NCBI RefSeq assembly: GCF_000411555.1 | Contig: NZ_KE150486.1 | Location: 1,116,001-1,180,000, forward strand | From: Atopobium sp. oral taxon 199 str. F0494 | GTDB lineage: Bacteria > Actinomycetota > Coriobacteriia > Coriobacteriales > Atopobiaceae | Length of the DNA stretch: 64,000 nt | Direction of reading: 5' to 3' | In this document: positions 1-8,715 of the stretch, piece after piece | Layout: each line of letters starts with the position of its first letter | Position numbering within the stretch: the stretch's first letter is position 1 | Notes under the pieces: generated by a model | What the model was told of the DNA's origin: nothing | What the model saw: the letters and a program-made list of their open reading frames with translations, nothing else | Database searches by the model: none | Translations under genes and position numbers: made by a program

Positions 1-397
1 CGGGAACAATGAGTGCGTTTGCAAGCACCGGTCCCAAGACCGCCAAGGCCGGCGTCTTCCTCAATTTCCAGGTAAGATACGCGCCCACGCCCGTTGCCAA
101 AGAACCGAAAACAACATCCAGAAGACCCAGCGCTCCGGCACCCGAAAGCGCCATGTTAGCGAGGTTGGCAATCACACAGCCCAAAACCAGCCCTGGAACG
201 GCTTCGGATGTAAAGAGCGCCAATACACAGAGCGCCTCGGAAACGCGGAACTGAATCGGACCCCAGGCAAGGCTGCCTAAAAAAAGAATTGTAACTAACG
301 TGAGCGCGGCGTATACGGCGGCAATCATACCAATGCGCGCGATACGACGTGTTCTTTCGATACCATCTTGCGATGGCTGAAGTGCACTATATGACAA
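1..397 (-). CDS. queT: Queuosine precursor transporter QueT (3' end outside window)
   Basis: Membrane S-component-like transporter of the QueT family, which takes up queuosine precursors (preQ1/preQ0) for tRNA modification. About 132 codons are visible and the C-terminus lies beyond the window edge. The reading frame shows hydrophobic helices and the family signature GPIQFRVSEAL, followed by a second conserved helix with GCVIANLANMAL and then LLDVVFGSLATG. I placed the start at TTG 397 because an AAGGGG ribosome-binding sequence lies 7 nt upstream. An in-frame ATG at 328 is the alternative. A promoter-like sequence lies upstream at 451-479. I looked for a preQ1 riboswitch in the short leader and saw none. 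A glutamyl-Q tRNA(Asp) synthetase gene is encoded about 11 kb away, which fits queuosine use. Family assignment is firm, the start is not. Confidence 0.85.
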   Translation of the reverse strand, partial: MSYSALQPSQDGIERTRRIARIGMIAAVYAALTLVTILFLGSLAWGPIQFRVSEALCVLALFTSEAVPGLVLGCVIANLANMALSGAGALGLLDVVFGSLATGVGAYLTWKLRKTPALAVLGPVLANALIVP

Positions 398-450
398 AAT
401 GCAGCCCCTTAACCTATGCTGGCATGCAGGTGTTTATTGAAACAATATCT

Positions 451-479
451 ATAGTAACCGCTAAACGCATCGACGGCAA
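451..479 (-). promoter_or_regulatory. Putative sigma-70-type promoter of queT
   Basis: On the minus strand, TTGCCG (474-479) and TACTAT (451-456) are separated by exactly 17 bp. They lie about 55-80 bp before the queT start, in the gap after the gatD-like gene. Pattern match only. Confidence 0.45.
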
Positions 480-503
480 ACGCAATACTTTTATATCAAC
501 AGT

Positions 504-1250
504 TTAGTAGTGAAGGTGCATCCCAGGATATACCATCTCGCGGCGATGTTTCTCATAAGCTGCAACGGCTTCCTCTTCAAAAGCCAGCGGCGTTTCCTGC
601 TCCCCCATAGCGTCCAGAAACCATCGCATGAGATAGGGATTCAGCGGAAGCAGAGGACCAATAATCCACGTTGCAATGCAGTTGCCCCGGCGAAATCCTT
701 CGAGCTTGCTTTTCTTGTTGATACCAAATCCGGTTGAATTCTTAATGAAGTACGAGGAGGAGTTGTCGCCTTCAGTAAGCGTGAACTGCATCTTAAAACC
801 TACAACGTCAAAGTCCTTCTCGCCATTGCCCGGACTAAAAGAGCCAACCTGCACGTCATGAAAACGGCGCGGCATATAGCGCGTGGTCGTATACGCGAAA
901 AGACCCAGGCCTTCGATACGCGACCCGTCCGGATTGATAATGGCTTGCCCTAAAAGATCCGCCGCGTTTCCCGAGAAGATCATGGGAACACCCGCGTCAG
1001 CAAGCTCTGCCAGGCGATCTTTGTACGGCATGAGGCGTTCAAGCACAAATTCCTGCTGAGCCTCGGTCATGCCACCCAACAAGATGCCGGAAGGAATATG
1101 GTCAACAAAGTAAGGCTTGTCGCCATGCATGGTGTGAACGATGTTCTCCTTGGGAAGGCAGGCTTCTGCGTAGAGGTAGTTGCCATTGTCGCCGCCCTGG
1201 TTTCCATACTCCGGGTACAGAATTTCGACTTTTGTTTCAGGCTTACTCAT
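504..1250 (-). CDS. GatD-like glutamine amidotransferase-fold protein lacking catalytic Cys and His
   Basis: 248 aa protein related to GatD, the glutaminase subunit that feeds ammonia to MurT to amidate lipid II. Family landmarks are present: YGNQGGDNGNYLY near residues 15-27, GVPM at 87-90 leading into the usual nucleophile elbow, and GPLLPLNP at 198-205. However, the elbow reads IFSGNAADLLG (91-101), with no Cys, and the motif that normally reads HGPLLP reads I197-G-P-L-L-P. Both residues needed for glutamine hydrolysis are therefore absent; I checked the codons on the DNA. The gene overlaps the upstream murT-like gene by 8 bp (ATGAGTAA), so the two are translationally coupled. It is intact, with no frameshift. 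I infer a non-hydrolysing structural partner, or a pair with a different reaction, rather than a decayed gene. Fold assignment is strong, function is open. Confidence 0.8.
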   Translation of the reverse strand: MSKPETKVEILYPEYGNQGGDNGNYLYAEACLPKENIVHTMHGDKPYFVDHIPSGILLGGMTEAQQEFVLERLMPYKDRLAELADAGVPMIFSGNAADLLGQAIINPDGSRIEGLGLFAYTTTRYMPRRFHDVQVGSFSPGNGEKDFDVVGFKMQFTLTEGDNSSSYFIKNSTGFGINKKSKLEGFRRGNCIATWIIGPLLPLNPYLMRWFLDAMGEQETPLAFEEEAVAAYEKHRREMVYPGMHLHY

Positions 1251-2658
1251 GGGCGGCCTCCATGTCCTTTAAGCGTTCAAGAATTCGCTGGCGGCTGACA
1301 TCAGCAATGCCACCGTTGTAGAGCCCATGCGCGTAAAACACATGCTGCACGGCGGCCAAATCAATACAATCGGCAGTTTCTTCAGGCGTAGACGCCACAA
1401 AGGTTTTCTTGGGATCGATGCCCGCAAAACGCAGCCGAACCAAAAGGTCAAGCGAGGTGTCGCCATACAGAACTACCTGTTTGACACTGGGGTCATTGAG
1501 CACCTCAAAGTCAGTCTGATAATACCAGCCGATATATTCCGTCTGGTCTTTCGCCTTTGCCATATAGGCGTCAGCAATCATGATGACGATAGCTTTGTCG
1601 CCCGGTTGACGGCGCAGGATATCCAGCGTAACCGAAGTAGCGGTGTCATTCTCGCCCTTAGATGCCATGCTGATAAGACGATGACCGTTGTAGTCAATCT
1701 CGTTGTAGCGTGATTCCGCGATGTTGATGTCGCTCTCAAGCGAGCGGGCAATCTGCTCGGGCGTCAGACCCATTTCACGGGCCGTCACGACGCAGGTCAG
1801 CATGTTGTAGAGATTCACGATGGAGTAGCTGTTGAGCCTGTAGGTATAGGCCGGCGCTCCAGGAGCGTTGTTCTCGCGCACGACAAAGGTATGGTCGGTC
1901 TTGTTGACCGAGACAACCTCATAATCAGGATGCGGGTTCGTAAAACCGCATTCCTCACAGGTCGCTTTACCAAGGTGGCGAAGGTGAGCGTAGTCCCACC
2001 GCAGCTTTCCGCCGCAGATGGGACATGCCGTCAAGTCGCTGACGATTCCCATAGGCTCCGGCGTGTCTTCGTCCAGATGCGCAATCGAGAAGTACGTACG
2101 GTGTTCACACTGAGGCGCCAGACGGCAGGAAATCATATCGTCGGCGTTGAGAATGAGATGCGTATCGGCGGGAATACCCTTGCTCATCACGTCAAAAACG
2201 AAGTCGGGAGTGGCGCTGCGTGAAAACGTATCACGAAAGAGGTTGGTAACCGCGAGAATATCGGGCTGGAAGAAAGGAAAGATGCGAGGACCGGAGAGCT
2301 CATCAAACTCCATCACCGCCAGCTTGTTCTTAACCTTGCCTCCAAAGGTGGTATTGCGCGCAAAGGAGCTTGCAAAACCGCTTGAGATGTTTCCTCCCAC
2401 GCGATTGGTCACCGTATGGTAGCCGTTGTCAGCCAACAGGTCATTGAGCAGATTGTTGGTGGTGGTTTTTCCGTTGGTGCCCGAGATGAACACAATCTGA
2501 TCCGGCTTCGCGATGTCACCTAAAAATGCCGGGTCGATAGCCTCGGCAATGGCGCCGGGCAAGGTTCCTCCCGCATGTCCCGTAAGATCGAGCGCCCCAA
2601 TGGTCGCTTTCGCTGCAAGGAAGGCAAGTGGAAAGAATCTACTTCGTATGTTGGTCAC
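1243..2658 (-). CDS. MurT-like Mur ligase-family protein, partner of the GatD-like gene
   Basis: 471 aa Mur ligase-family protein resembling MurT, the ATP-dependent ligase half of lipid II isoglutaminyl synthase, a cytoplasmic peptidoglycan enzyme. The P-loop GTNGKTTTN is at 60-68. A MurT-type four-cysteine zinc ribbon is formed by C202, C205, C224 and C227. The C-terminal MurT domain is divergent. Where MurT proteins usually carry a D-x-S-W-x-W-D segment, which supplies the aspartate completing the GatD catalytic triad, this protein has YIGWYYQTDFE (365-375). The usual KNPAG-like segment reads ASKGEND. GTG 2658 was chosen as start because GGAGAG precedes it; the longer frame has no good binding site. 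The overlap with the downstream GatD-like gene supports a complex. Ligase chemistry is plausible, but glutamine-dependent amidation is doubtful. Confidence 0.8.
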   Translation of the reverse strand: MTNIRSRFFPLAFLAAKATIGALDLTGHAGGTLPGAIAEAIDPAFLGDIAKPDQIVFISGTNGKTTTNNLLNDLLADNGYHTVTNRVGGNISSGFASSFARNTTFGGKVKNKLAVMEFDELSGPRIFPFFQPDILAVTNLFRDTFSRSATPDFVFDVMSKGIPADTHLILNADDMISCRLAPQCEHRTYFSIAHLDEDTPEPMGIVSDLTACPICGGKLRWDYAHLRHLGKATCEECGFTNPHPDYEVVSVNKTDHTFVVRENNAPGAPAYTYRLNSYSIVNLYNMLTCVVTAREMGLTPEQIARSLESDINIAESRYNEIDYNGHRLISMASKGENDTATSVTLDILRRQPGDKAIVIMIADAYMAKAKDQTEYIGWYYQTDFEVLNDPSVKQVVLYGDTSLDLLVRLRFAGIDPKKTFVASTPEETADCIDLAAVQHVFYAHGLYNGGIADVSRQRILERLKDMEAAHE

Positions 2659-2752
2659 GATTACTCTCTCTCCATACTGTTCACAGAAATACACATTTTA
2701 GCATGTAATGGACGGAGCTTTGGACTCCATGGGGTTTCTCGCCACCTCTGTC

Positions 2753-2787
2753 ACAAAAACGTCCCTTACCTGTTTCGTAAGGGACGT
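2753..2787 (-). terminator. Rho-independent terminator of arcC
   Basis: An 11-bp stem (2759-2769 with 2777-2787, loop 7 nt) is followed on the minus strand by GTTTTTG. It lies between the arcC stop and the murT-like start, so the two are probably separate transcripts. Confidence 0.75.
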
Positions 2788-2858
2788 AAGAGTCACAATA
2801 GAGTTGCGGCGTTGCACGAGGTACTTGAAGCACTATCGGCCACGCCGGTACCCGCTGT

Positions 2859-3824
2859 TTACATGCTGATACGCGTACCTGAAAGGCCCGCCATCGCCTC
2901 GGCTGCCTTTTCAAGCGAACCGATAATGCATACGCGGCCCGGACGGGACTTCGCAAACTTGATGGCTGCGCGAATCTTTGGCTCCATGGAGCCCTTGCCA
3001 AACTGACCCTCGGCAAGATAGGCCTCAGCATCTTCGCACGTCAGGGTCTCAAGGTCTTTTTGATCCGGCTTACCAAAATTGATGGCTACATGATCGACAG
3101 CAGTGAGAAGAACCAGAGTATCGGCCTGGCAATCTTCCGCCAGCAGCTCGCCGCCCATATCCTTGTCGATGACGGCGGCAATGCCCTTATACGCTCCCTT
3201 GTCGGTATAATCCCTCACAACAGGAATTCCACCGCCGCCGCAAGCGATGACGATGAACTCGTTGTCCAAAAGATTCAGAATGCTCTCGTACTCAACAATC
3301 TTCTTCGGTTCCGGCGATGCGACAACGCGACGATACCCTCTGCCCGAATCCTCCATAAAGCTCATCTCAGGATGCAGCTTCTTCTCTTCTTCCATCTGCT
3401 CTTTAGACATGAACTGTCCGATAGGCTTGGAGGGATGCTCAAAGGCGGAATCTTCGGGGTCTACCTCAATCTGCGTCACGACAGAGGCAACGTGCCACCT
3501 CTTGTAGGCCTTATGCATGGACGCGCCGATTGCCTGCTGAAGGTGGTATCCGATGTAGCCCTGGGACATGGCGCCGCATTCCGGAAGGTCAATCTTCGGA
3601 ATGGAAGTGTCCTCGTCATGCGCGAGGGCAAACGCCTTTTGAATCATGCCTACCTGCGGGCCATTGCCGTGGGTAATGATGATTTCATTGCCTTGTTCGA
3701 TGACCTTAAGAAGCGTGGGCGCGGCCTCCCGTACCCGCTTGATCTGCTCCTCGGGAGTATCTCCCAAAGCGTTTCCACCAAGAGCAATGACAACGCGGCT
3801 TGTCTTGTAAGACGAATCTTGCAT
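2859..3824 (-). CDS. arcC: Carbamate kinase
   Basis: 321 aa, full length for carbamate kinase, which makes ATP from carbamoyl phosphate and ADP in arginine, citrulline or agmatine fermentation. It is an amino-acid-kinase fold protein. Residues 13-19 read ALGGNAL, HGNGPQVG follows near 53-60, CGGGGIPV near 195-202, and ALL-type nucleotide-binding segments with IDKD precede the C-terminus. The start ATG follows a strong GGAGGG. No arginine deiminase or ornithine carbamoyltransferase gene lies alongside, so arcC is separate from the usual arcABC cluster here. It has its own terminator. A possible -10 element TATAGT (3860-3865, minus strand) has a weak -35 17 bp upstream. Confidence 0.95.
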   Translation of the reverse strand: MQDSSYKTSRVVIALGGNALGDTPEEQIKRVREAAPTLLKVIEQGNEIIITHGNGPQVGMIQKAFALAHDEDTSIPKIDLPECGAMSQGYIGYHLQQAIGASMHKAYKRWHVASVVTQIEVDPEDSAFEHPSKPIGQFMSKEQMEEEKKLHPEMSFMEDSGRGYRRVVASPEPKKIVEYESILNLLDNEFIVIACGGGGIPVVRDYTDKGAYKGIAAVIDKDMGGELLAEDCQADTLVLLTAVDHVAINFGKPDQKDLETLTCEDAEAYLAEGQFGKGSMEPKIRAAIKFAKSRPGRVCIIGSLEKAAEAMAGLSGTRISM

Positions 3825-4020
3825 AGTACCCTCCGTTAGTTAGTATGAACCTCCGTGGCTACTATACTTCAGAGCACTCCAACTGCCTAGAACATACAGG
3901 GTCAACGGTCTTTTTACGCCGCACACCTCTCGCGTGCGGACTTTCCGCACTATTGGAACGCGAGAAGAACCCGGAAGATGAGGCCTGAAACGGCAACCTC
4001 ATATGAGCCACAGCTCCTCT

Positions 4021-4062
4021 TTTCAAAGAAACGCCGGGCCAGGAAATCTCTTCCTGGCCCGG
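4021..4062 (-). terminator. Terminator of nifJ
   Basis: Perfect 12-bp GC-rich stem (4034-4045 with 4051-4062, loop ATCTC), followed on the minus strand by a T-rich tail (TTTCTTT). It sits about 60 bp after the nifJ stop. The remaining arcC-nifJ gap (3825-4020) shows no further gene. Confidence 0.7.
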
Positions 4063-4123
4063 CCAAGCGGCGCAACATACCTCAAATCAAGCGTTGAGCG
4101 CCGCAGAAGAACCAAACGTGCGC

Positions 4124-7100
4124 CTAGTTCTTCTTCTCTTCTTCGCTGTCAGTCTCAGAAGCATAGAGCGCCTTGAGGCGAACAAGGTGATCATAGCGAG
4201 CCATTGCCGCGGCCTCGTTCTCCTTGAACAGCTTGTCAGCATTCTCGGGGAACTCGCGAGTCAGACGGCTGTAGCGCGCCTCGTTCATAAGGAATTCCTG
4301 ATAGCCGCCAGCAGGCGCCTTGGAATCAAGCGTGAACTTTTTGCCAACTGGCGCGGAAGGATTGAAGCGGTAAAGGTTCCAGTACCCCGTCTCCACGGCC
4401 TTCTTCATCTCTTCCTGAGCGTGAGCCATGCCGCCCTTGATGGAGTGCATCTCACACGGCGAGTAGCCAATGATGAGCGAAGGTCCGGGATAGGCCTCAG
4501 CCTCAGCGATTGCCTTCAGGGTTTGAGCAAGGTTAGCGCCCATAGAAACCTGCGCCACGTAAACGTAGCCGTACGTCATAGCAATTTCAGCGAGGTTCTT
4601 CTGCTTGACATCCTTGCCCGCCGCCGCAAATTGCGCGACCTGACCAAGACGGGACGCCTTGGAAGCCTGGCCGCCCGTGTTGGAGTACACCTCGGTGTCA
4701 AAGACGAACACATTGATGTCTTCGCCGGAAGCGAGAACGTGATCAAGGCCACCAAAGCCGATGTCGTACGCCCAACCATCGCCGCCGAAGATCCAGAAGG
4801 ACTTCTTGGTGAGATAGCTCTTATTGGCGAGAAGTTCCGCAGCCTCAGGAGTGTTGGACGAGCCAAGCTCAGCTACGAGAGCCTCAGCGGCTTGCTTGCT
4901 CAACGCGGCATCGGAAACGGAATCGATCCACGCCTTGGCCGCATCCTTGAGCTCCTGACTTGCCTCGGAAGACTCGGAAAGCTTCTGGGCAACATCCAGC
5001 AGGTGCTTCTGCTCCGCCTGATGACCCAGCATAAGACCCATACCGTGCTCAGCGTTGTCCTCAAACAGGGAGTTATTCCATGCAGGACCATGACCGTTCG
5101 CATCGGTGGTAAAGGGCGAGCAGGACGCGGGATTACCCCAAATGGAAGAGCAACCGGTTGCATTGGAGATATACATGCGGTCACCGAACAGCTGCGTCAC
5201 CAGACGGCCATAGCTGGTTTCCGCGCAACCTGCGCAGGAGCCGGAGAACTCAAGGAGCGGTTTTTTGAACTGCGAACCCTTGACGTTGTTTGCAACCAGC
5301 TCGGGCTTCTCGGCAACATGAGCCACGGAGTAGTCAAAAATCTCCTGCTTAGGCTGCTCTTCTTCAGCGGCAACCATAGTAAGGGCGTCAGCCGGGCAAA
5401 TGTACACGCAATTGGAGCAGCCGGTGCAGTCAAATTGCGAAACAGCAATCTCGAACTTCATACCCTTGGCCTTGGGCCCAACGGCGTCCTTAAAGACAGC
5501 GGACGCGGGAGCCGCAGCGACCTCTTCATCGGTAAGAACGAAGGGACGAATAGCCGCGTGCGGGCAAACGTAGGCGCACTGGTTGCACTGAATGCACTTG
5601 GCGTCATTCCAACGAGGCACCATAACGGCGATACCGCGCTTCTCATACGCGGCCGCACCCAGCTCAAACTGGCCGTCCGCATGCTCCTTGAACACGGATA
5701 CAGGCAGAGAATCGCCTTCCATGCGAGACACAGGATTCATAATCTCCTGCACCTGCTTGAGGAGAGCCGCACGTCCCTCAAGAGAGATGGGGTTAGGAGC
5801 GTCCTCAGCATTTGCCCAATCGGCAGGAATCTCGATCTTTTTGAATGCAGTTGCGCCAGCGTCGATAGCCTTGTGGTTCATATCGACAATGTTCTGGCCC
5901 TTCTTCAGATAGGAATGAGTCGCAGCGTCTTTCATATACTGCAGCGCGTCGGCCTCGGGGAGCACCTTTGCAAGCGCGAAGAAAGCGGACTGAAGAATGG
6001 TGTTGGTGCGCTTGCCCATACCAATCTCTTTAGCAAGGTCAATGGCGTTGATGAGATACACGCTGATGTTGTTCTTGACAACATAGCGCTTGGCCTCTGC
6101 CGGGAAGTGATGCGAGAATTCCTCGGCGTCCCACTGGCAGTTGACTAGGAAGGTTCCACCCGGCTTGACATCGCGCACCATCTTGAGGCCCTTGGTGATG
6201 TAGGCGGGATTATGGCATGCGACAAAGTCCGCCTTGGTAACGTAGTACGGAGAGCGAATTCTGTGGTCTCCAAAACGCAGGTGGCTGATGGTAATCCCGC
6301 CGGTCTTCTTGGAGTCATACTGGAAGTAGGCCTGGACATACTTATCAGTGTGATCGCCGATGATCTTGATGGAGTTCTTGTTGGCACCAACGGTGCCGTC
6401 GCCGCCGATACCCCAGAACTTGCATTCGATGGTACCTTCGGCCGCAGTATTAGGAGCGTCAGCATCCTCGGGCAGAGAAAGATTGGTGACATCGTCCACA
6501 ATGCCAACTGTAAACTCGTGGCGAGGCTGATCCTTCTTGAGCTCCTCAAAAATCGCGAAGGCTGACGAAGGAGGCGTGTCCTTGGAGCCAAGACCGTAAC
6601 GGCCGCCAACGACAGTGAGGTTGCCCTTGCCAGCCTCATACAGTGCGGAGACGACGTCTTCGTACAGAGGCTCGCCGACAGATCCGGGTTCTTTAGTACG
6701 ATCCATAACGGCAACCTTCTTGACGGTCTCAGGGAGAGCGTCAACAAAGTGCTTTACCGAGAACGGACGGTACAGGCGAACCTTTACCAGACCGACCTTC
6801 TCGCCATGAGCATTGAGGTAATCGATAACCTCTTCCAGAGTGTCGCAGAAAGAGCCCATGCAAATAACGACGCGGTCTGCGTCAGGAGCGCCGTAGTAGT
6901 TGAAGAGACCGTAATCGGTGCCGAGCTTAGCGTTGATCTTGTCCATGTAGTTCTCAACGACTGCCGGAAGCTCATCATAGACGGCGTTGCACGCCTCACG
7001 GTGCTGGAAGAAGATATCACCGTTCTCATGTGAGCCGCGGGCGTGCGGATGCTCGGGGTTCAGAGAGTGGTCACGGAAGGCCTGAACGGCATCCATATCG

Positions 7101-7684
7101 CACATGTCTGCAAGGTCATCGTAGTCCCAAACGGCAACCTTTTGAATCTCATGCGAGGTGCGGAAGCCGTCAAAGAAGTTCAGGAACGGAACTTTGCCCT
7201 CAATCGCCGCAAGGTGAGCAACGGGAGCAAGATCCATAACTTCCTGGACATTACCCTCAGCAAGCATGGCGAAGCCCGTCTGGCGGCAGGCCATAACATC
7301 CGAGTGATCACCAAAAATGTTCAACGCGTGGGTGGCGACAGTACGCGCCGAGACGTGGAAAACGCCCGGCAGCTGCTCGCCGGCTATCTTGTACATGTTG
7401 GGCAGCATAAGTAGCAGGCCCTGTGAGGCCGTATATGTTGTCGTGAGGGCGCCCGCTCCAAGAGAACCGTGGACAGCGCCGGCCGCGCCGGCCTCAGACT
7501 GCATCTCAACGACTTTGACGGTAGAACCGAAGATGTTCTTGACACCTTGAGCAGACCATTGGTCGACATAATCGGCCATCGGGCTGGACGGGGTAATGGG
7601 ATAGATTCCCGCTACCTCGGTAAACGCATACGACACATAAGCCGCTGCGTTGTTACCGTCCATGGACTTAAACTTTCTTGCCAT
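4124..7684 (-). CDS. nifJ: Pyruvate:ferredoxin (flavodoxin) oxidoreductase
   Basis: 1186 aa single-chain PFOR, which oxidises pyruvate and CoA to acetyl-CoA, CO2 and reduced ferredoxin in anaerobic metabolism. Domains in order: N-terminal pyrimidine-binding domain (GIYPITPSSPMADYVD near 22-37), transketolase-C-like domain, a ferredoxin domain with two 4Fe-4S motifs (CIQCNQCAYVCP near 690 and CTGCSNCVYICP near 745), a proximal cluster Cys pair (GSCAGCAETSYG near 813), and the thiamine-diphosphate domain (GDGWAYDIGFGG near 965, then EVYSNTGGQAS). The start was set at ATG 7684, behind GGAGAGG and matching MARKFKSMDGN; the open frame extends further upstream without a binding site. It is monocistronic, with its own terminator and a 317-bp upstream region. 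All cluster cysteines are present. Confidence 0.97.
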   Translation of the reverse strand: MARKFKSMDGNNAAAYVSYAFTEVAGIYPITPSSPMADYVDQWSAQGVKNIFGSTVKVVEMQSEAGAAGAVHGSLGAGALTTTYTASQGLLLMLPNMYKIAGEQLPGVFHVSARTVATHALNIFGDHSDVMACRQTGFAMLAEGNVQEVMDLAPVAHLAAIEGKVPFLNFFDGFRTSHEIQKVAVWDYDDLADMCDMDAVQAFRDHSLNPEHPHARGSHENGDIFFQHREACNAVYDELPAVVENYMDKINAKLGTDYGLFNYYGAPDADRVVICMGSFCDTLEEVIDYLNAHGEKVGLVKVRLYRPFSVKHFVDALPETVKKVAVMDRTKEPGSVGEPLYEDVVSALYEAGKGNLTVVGGRYGLGSKDTPPSSAFAIFEELKKDQPRHEFTVGIVDDVTNLSLPEDADAPNTAAEGTIECKFWGIGGDGTVGANKNSIKIIGDHTDKYVQAYFQYDSKKTGGITISHLRFGDHRIRSPYYVTKADFVACHNPAYITKGLKMVRDVKPGGTFLVNCQWDAEEFSHHFPAEAKRYVVKNNISVYLINAIDLAKEIGMGKRTNTILQSAFFALAKVLPEADALQYMKDAATHSYLKKGQNIVDMNHKAIDAGATAFKKIEIPADWANAEDAPNPISLEGRAALLKQVQEIMNPVSRMEGDSLPVSVFKEHADGQFELGAAAYEKRGIAVMVPRWNDAKCIQCNQCAYVCPHAAIRPFVLTDEEVAAAPASAVFKDAVGPKAKGMKFEIAVSQFDCTGCSNCVYICPADALTMVAAEEEQPKQEIFDYSVAHVAEKPELVANNVKGSQFKKPLLEFSGSCAGCAETSYGRLVTQLFGDRMYISNATGCSSIWGNPASCSPFTTDANGHGPAWNNSLFEDNAEHGMGLMLGHQAEQKHLLDVAQKLSESSEASQELKDAAKAWIDSVSDAALSKQAAEALVAELGSSNTPEAAELLANKSYLTKKSFWIFGGDGWAYDIGFGGLDHVLASGEDINVFVFDTEVYSNTGGQASKASRLGQVAQFAAAGKDVKQKNLAEIAMTYGYVYVAQVSMGANLAQTLKAIAEAEAYPGPSLIIGYSPCEMHSIKGGMAHAQEEMKKAVETGYWNLYRFNPSAPVGKKFTLDSKAPAGGYQEFLMNEARYSRLTREFPENADKLFKENEAAAMARYDHLVRLKALYASETDSEEEKKN

Positions 7685-8001
7685 ATCCTCTCCTTGCCTT
7701 ATCTGCAGCCATACTAAGCTGCAGGCGACGTACGATGCGACACGATCCTCTACAAACTGACCCTGGGTAGCCGAAACGTCGCGCTTCTCCACGAAACGTC
7801 AGCGTGGGTTTGGCATGGCCGATAAGGGTCGCATACTTCTTCTTATTATTACTCAAATAAGTATCAAAATATATCAAAATTCCGCTGATGGTAATCCCTA
7901 TTTTTTGGTAGGAATTACTACCAGCAAACATCTACCAGACCGCAGTACACCAGCCTGATACTATGCGCTTCTTCAATAAAATCCTTTACAGATTTGATAT
8001 G
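7685..8001. promoter_or_regulatory. nifJ upstream region with inverted-repeat operator candidates
   Basis: 317 bp without a gene. It holds an imperfect 16-bp palindrome, GGTAGGAATTACTACC (7907-7922), preceded by a related half-element TGGTAATCCCTA (7889-7900). On the minus strand these are followed by an AT-rich stretch with two TTGATA hexamers and TAATAA-type -10 candidates (about 7835-7880). The arrangement suggests regulated transcription of nifJ. No known operator consensus was matched. Confidence 0.35.
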
Positions 8002-8661
8002 TCAGCGCCGCTTGCTTTCATACAGTTTTTCCAAATCAGCCGCAAGCTCCGCGCCAATCTTTCCCTTCGCGTCAGCAGCCTGTACAACGCCATGCTCGTC
8101 AGAGACGAGAAAAACTTCATCAAAGCCCGTTGCGCCCGCCAGAACTTCTGCGGCCAGATTCTCCTGAAAGTCCATCCGATAGCCAAGCGTTGACGCGATG
8201 TCACACGCAAGCGACAGCGCCCCCGCCGAAGCAGCGGACACGTCCTTGCCTATGATGAGAATTCCCTTGTCTGCGACCCAGAGTACCTCAGGAGCGCATC
8301 CTGTCTTTGCTGCTTCTCGCTGAGCCGCGCACGCGCGGGTAGCAAGAGCCAAAAGTGAGCTGTCTTCGAGCGGTTCATAGGGACCGACAGCCATGGCTGC
8401 CCTTCCTTGTTCATCAATAACCAGCAGCAAAACGCCATCGGGATTTTCAGCCGAACCTTCTTGAAGAGTGCCTTCTATGTGCTGTTTTGCCCAAGCGATA
8501 AGATGCGGAGAGATCGCCTTGCCGTCAATGCGCCTCTTGCCAAGCGCACGCAAATGACGATTTTCAAGGGGAAGGGTCTTACCAGCAAGCCGCCAGCGAC
8601 AAATCACCACCGGTGTTTCCGGCCTGTAGTTCTCTGCTGCCTGTGCTTCCTCTGTATCCAT
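8002..8661 (-). CDS. Uncharacterised protein, weak resemblance to class-IV aminotransferases
   Basis: 219 aa soluble protein without signal peptide or membrane segment. I do not recognise a characterised family. The N-terminal part (LENRHLRALG, then HLIAWAKQHIEGTL) and the C-terminal part (GFDEVFLVSDEHGVV, then a glycine turn and a helix) are reminiscent of the order seen in class-IV PLP aminotransferases and aminodeoxychorismate lyases. The protein is shorter than those families, and I cannot identify a catalytic lysine context. It starts 54 bp after the purH stop on the same strand, so it may be cotranscribed with purH. The resemblance is an impression from reading, not an alignment. Confidence 0.6.
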   Translation of the reverse strand: MDTEEAQAAENYRPETPVVICRWRLAGKTLPLENRHLRALGKRRIDGKAISPHLIAWAKQHIEGTLQEGSAENPDGVLLLVIDEQGRAAMAVGPYEPLEDSSLLALATRACAAQREAAKTGCAPEVLWVADKGILIIGKDVSAASAGALSLACDIASTLGYRMDFQENLAAEVLAGATGFDEVFLVSDEHGVVQAADAKGKIGAELAADLEKLYESKRR

Positions 8662-8715
8662 GCTGTACTACCGCCTGACCTTCTCGTTGTGCTTCTTGGC
8701 CGCCGCCTCATACCC

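Noticed and set aside
398-503. preQ1 riboswitch before queT
   Set aside because: The leader of about 50 nt lacks the conserved preQ1 aptamer pattern by eye.
504-1250. gatD-like gene as a decaying pseudogene
   Set aside because: Frame and length are intact, overlap with the partner is kept and the non-catalytic motifs are conserved; selective loss of active-site residues argues for a changed role.
4094-6148. A 684-codon open frame on the plus strand
   Set aside because: It is antisense to nifJ, whose clusters and cofactor motifs are unmistakable; Arg/Leu/His-rich shadow frame without binding site.
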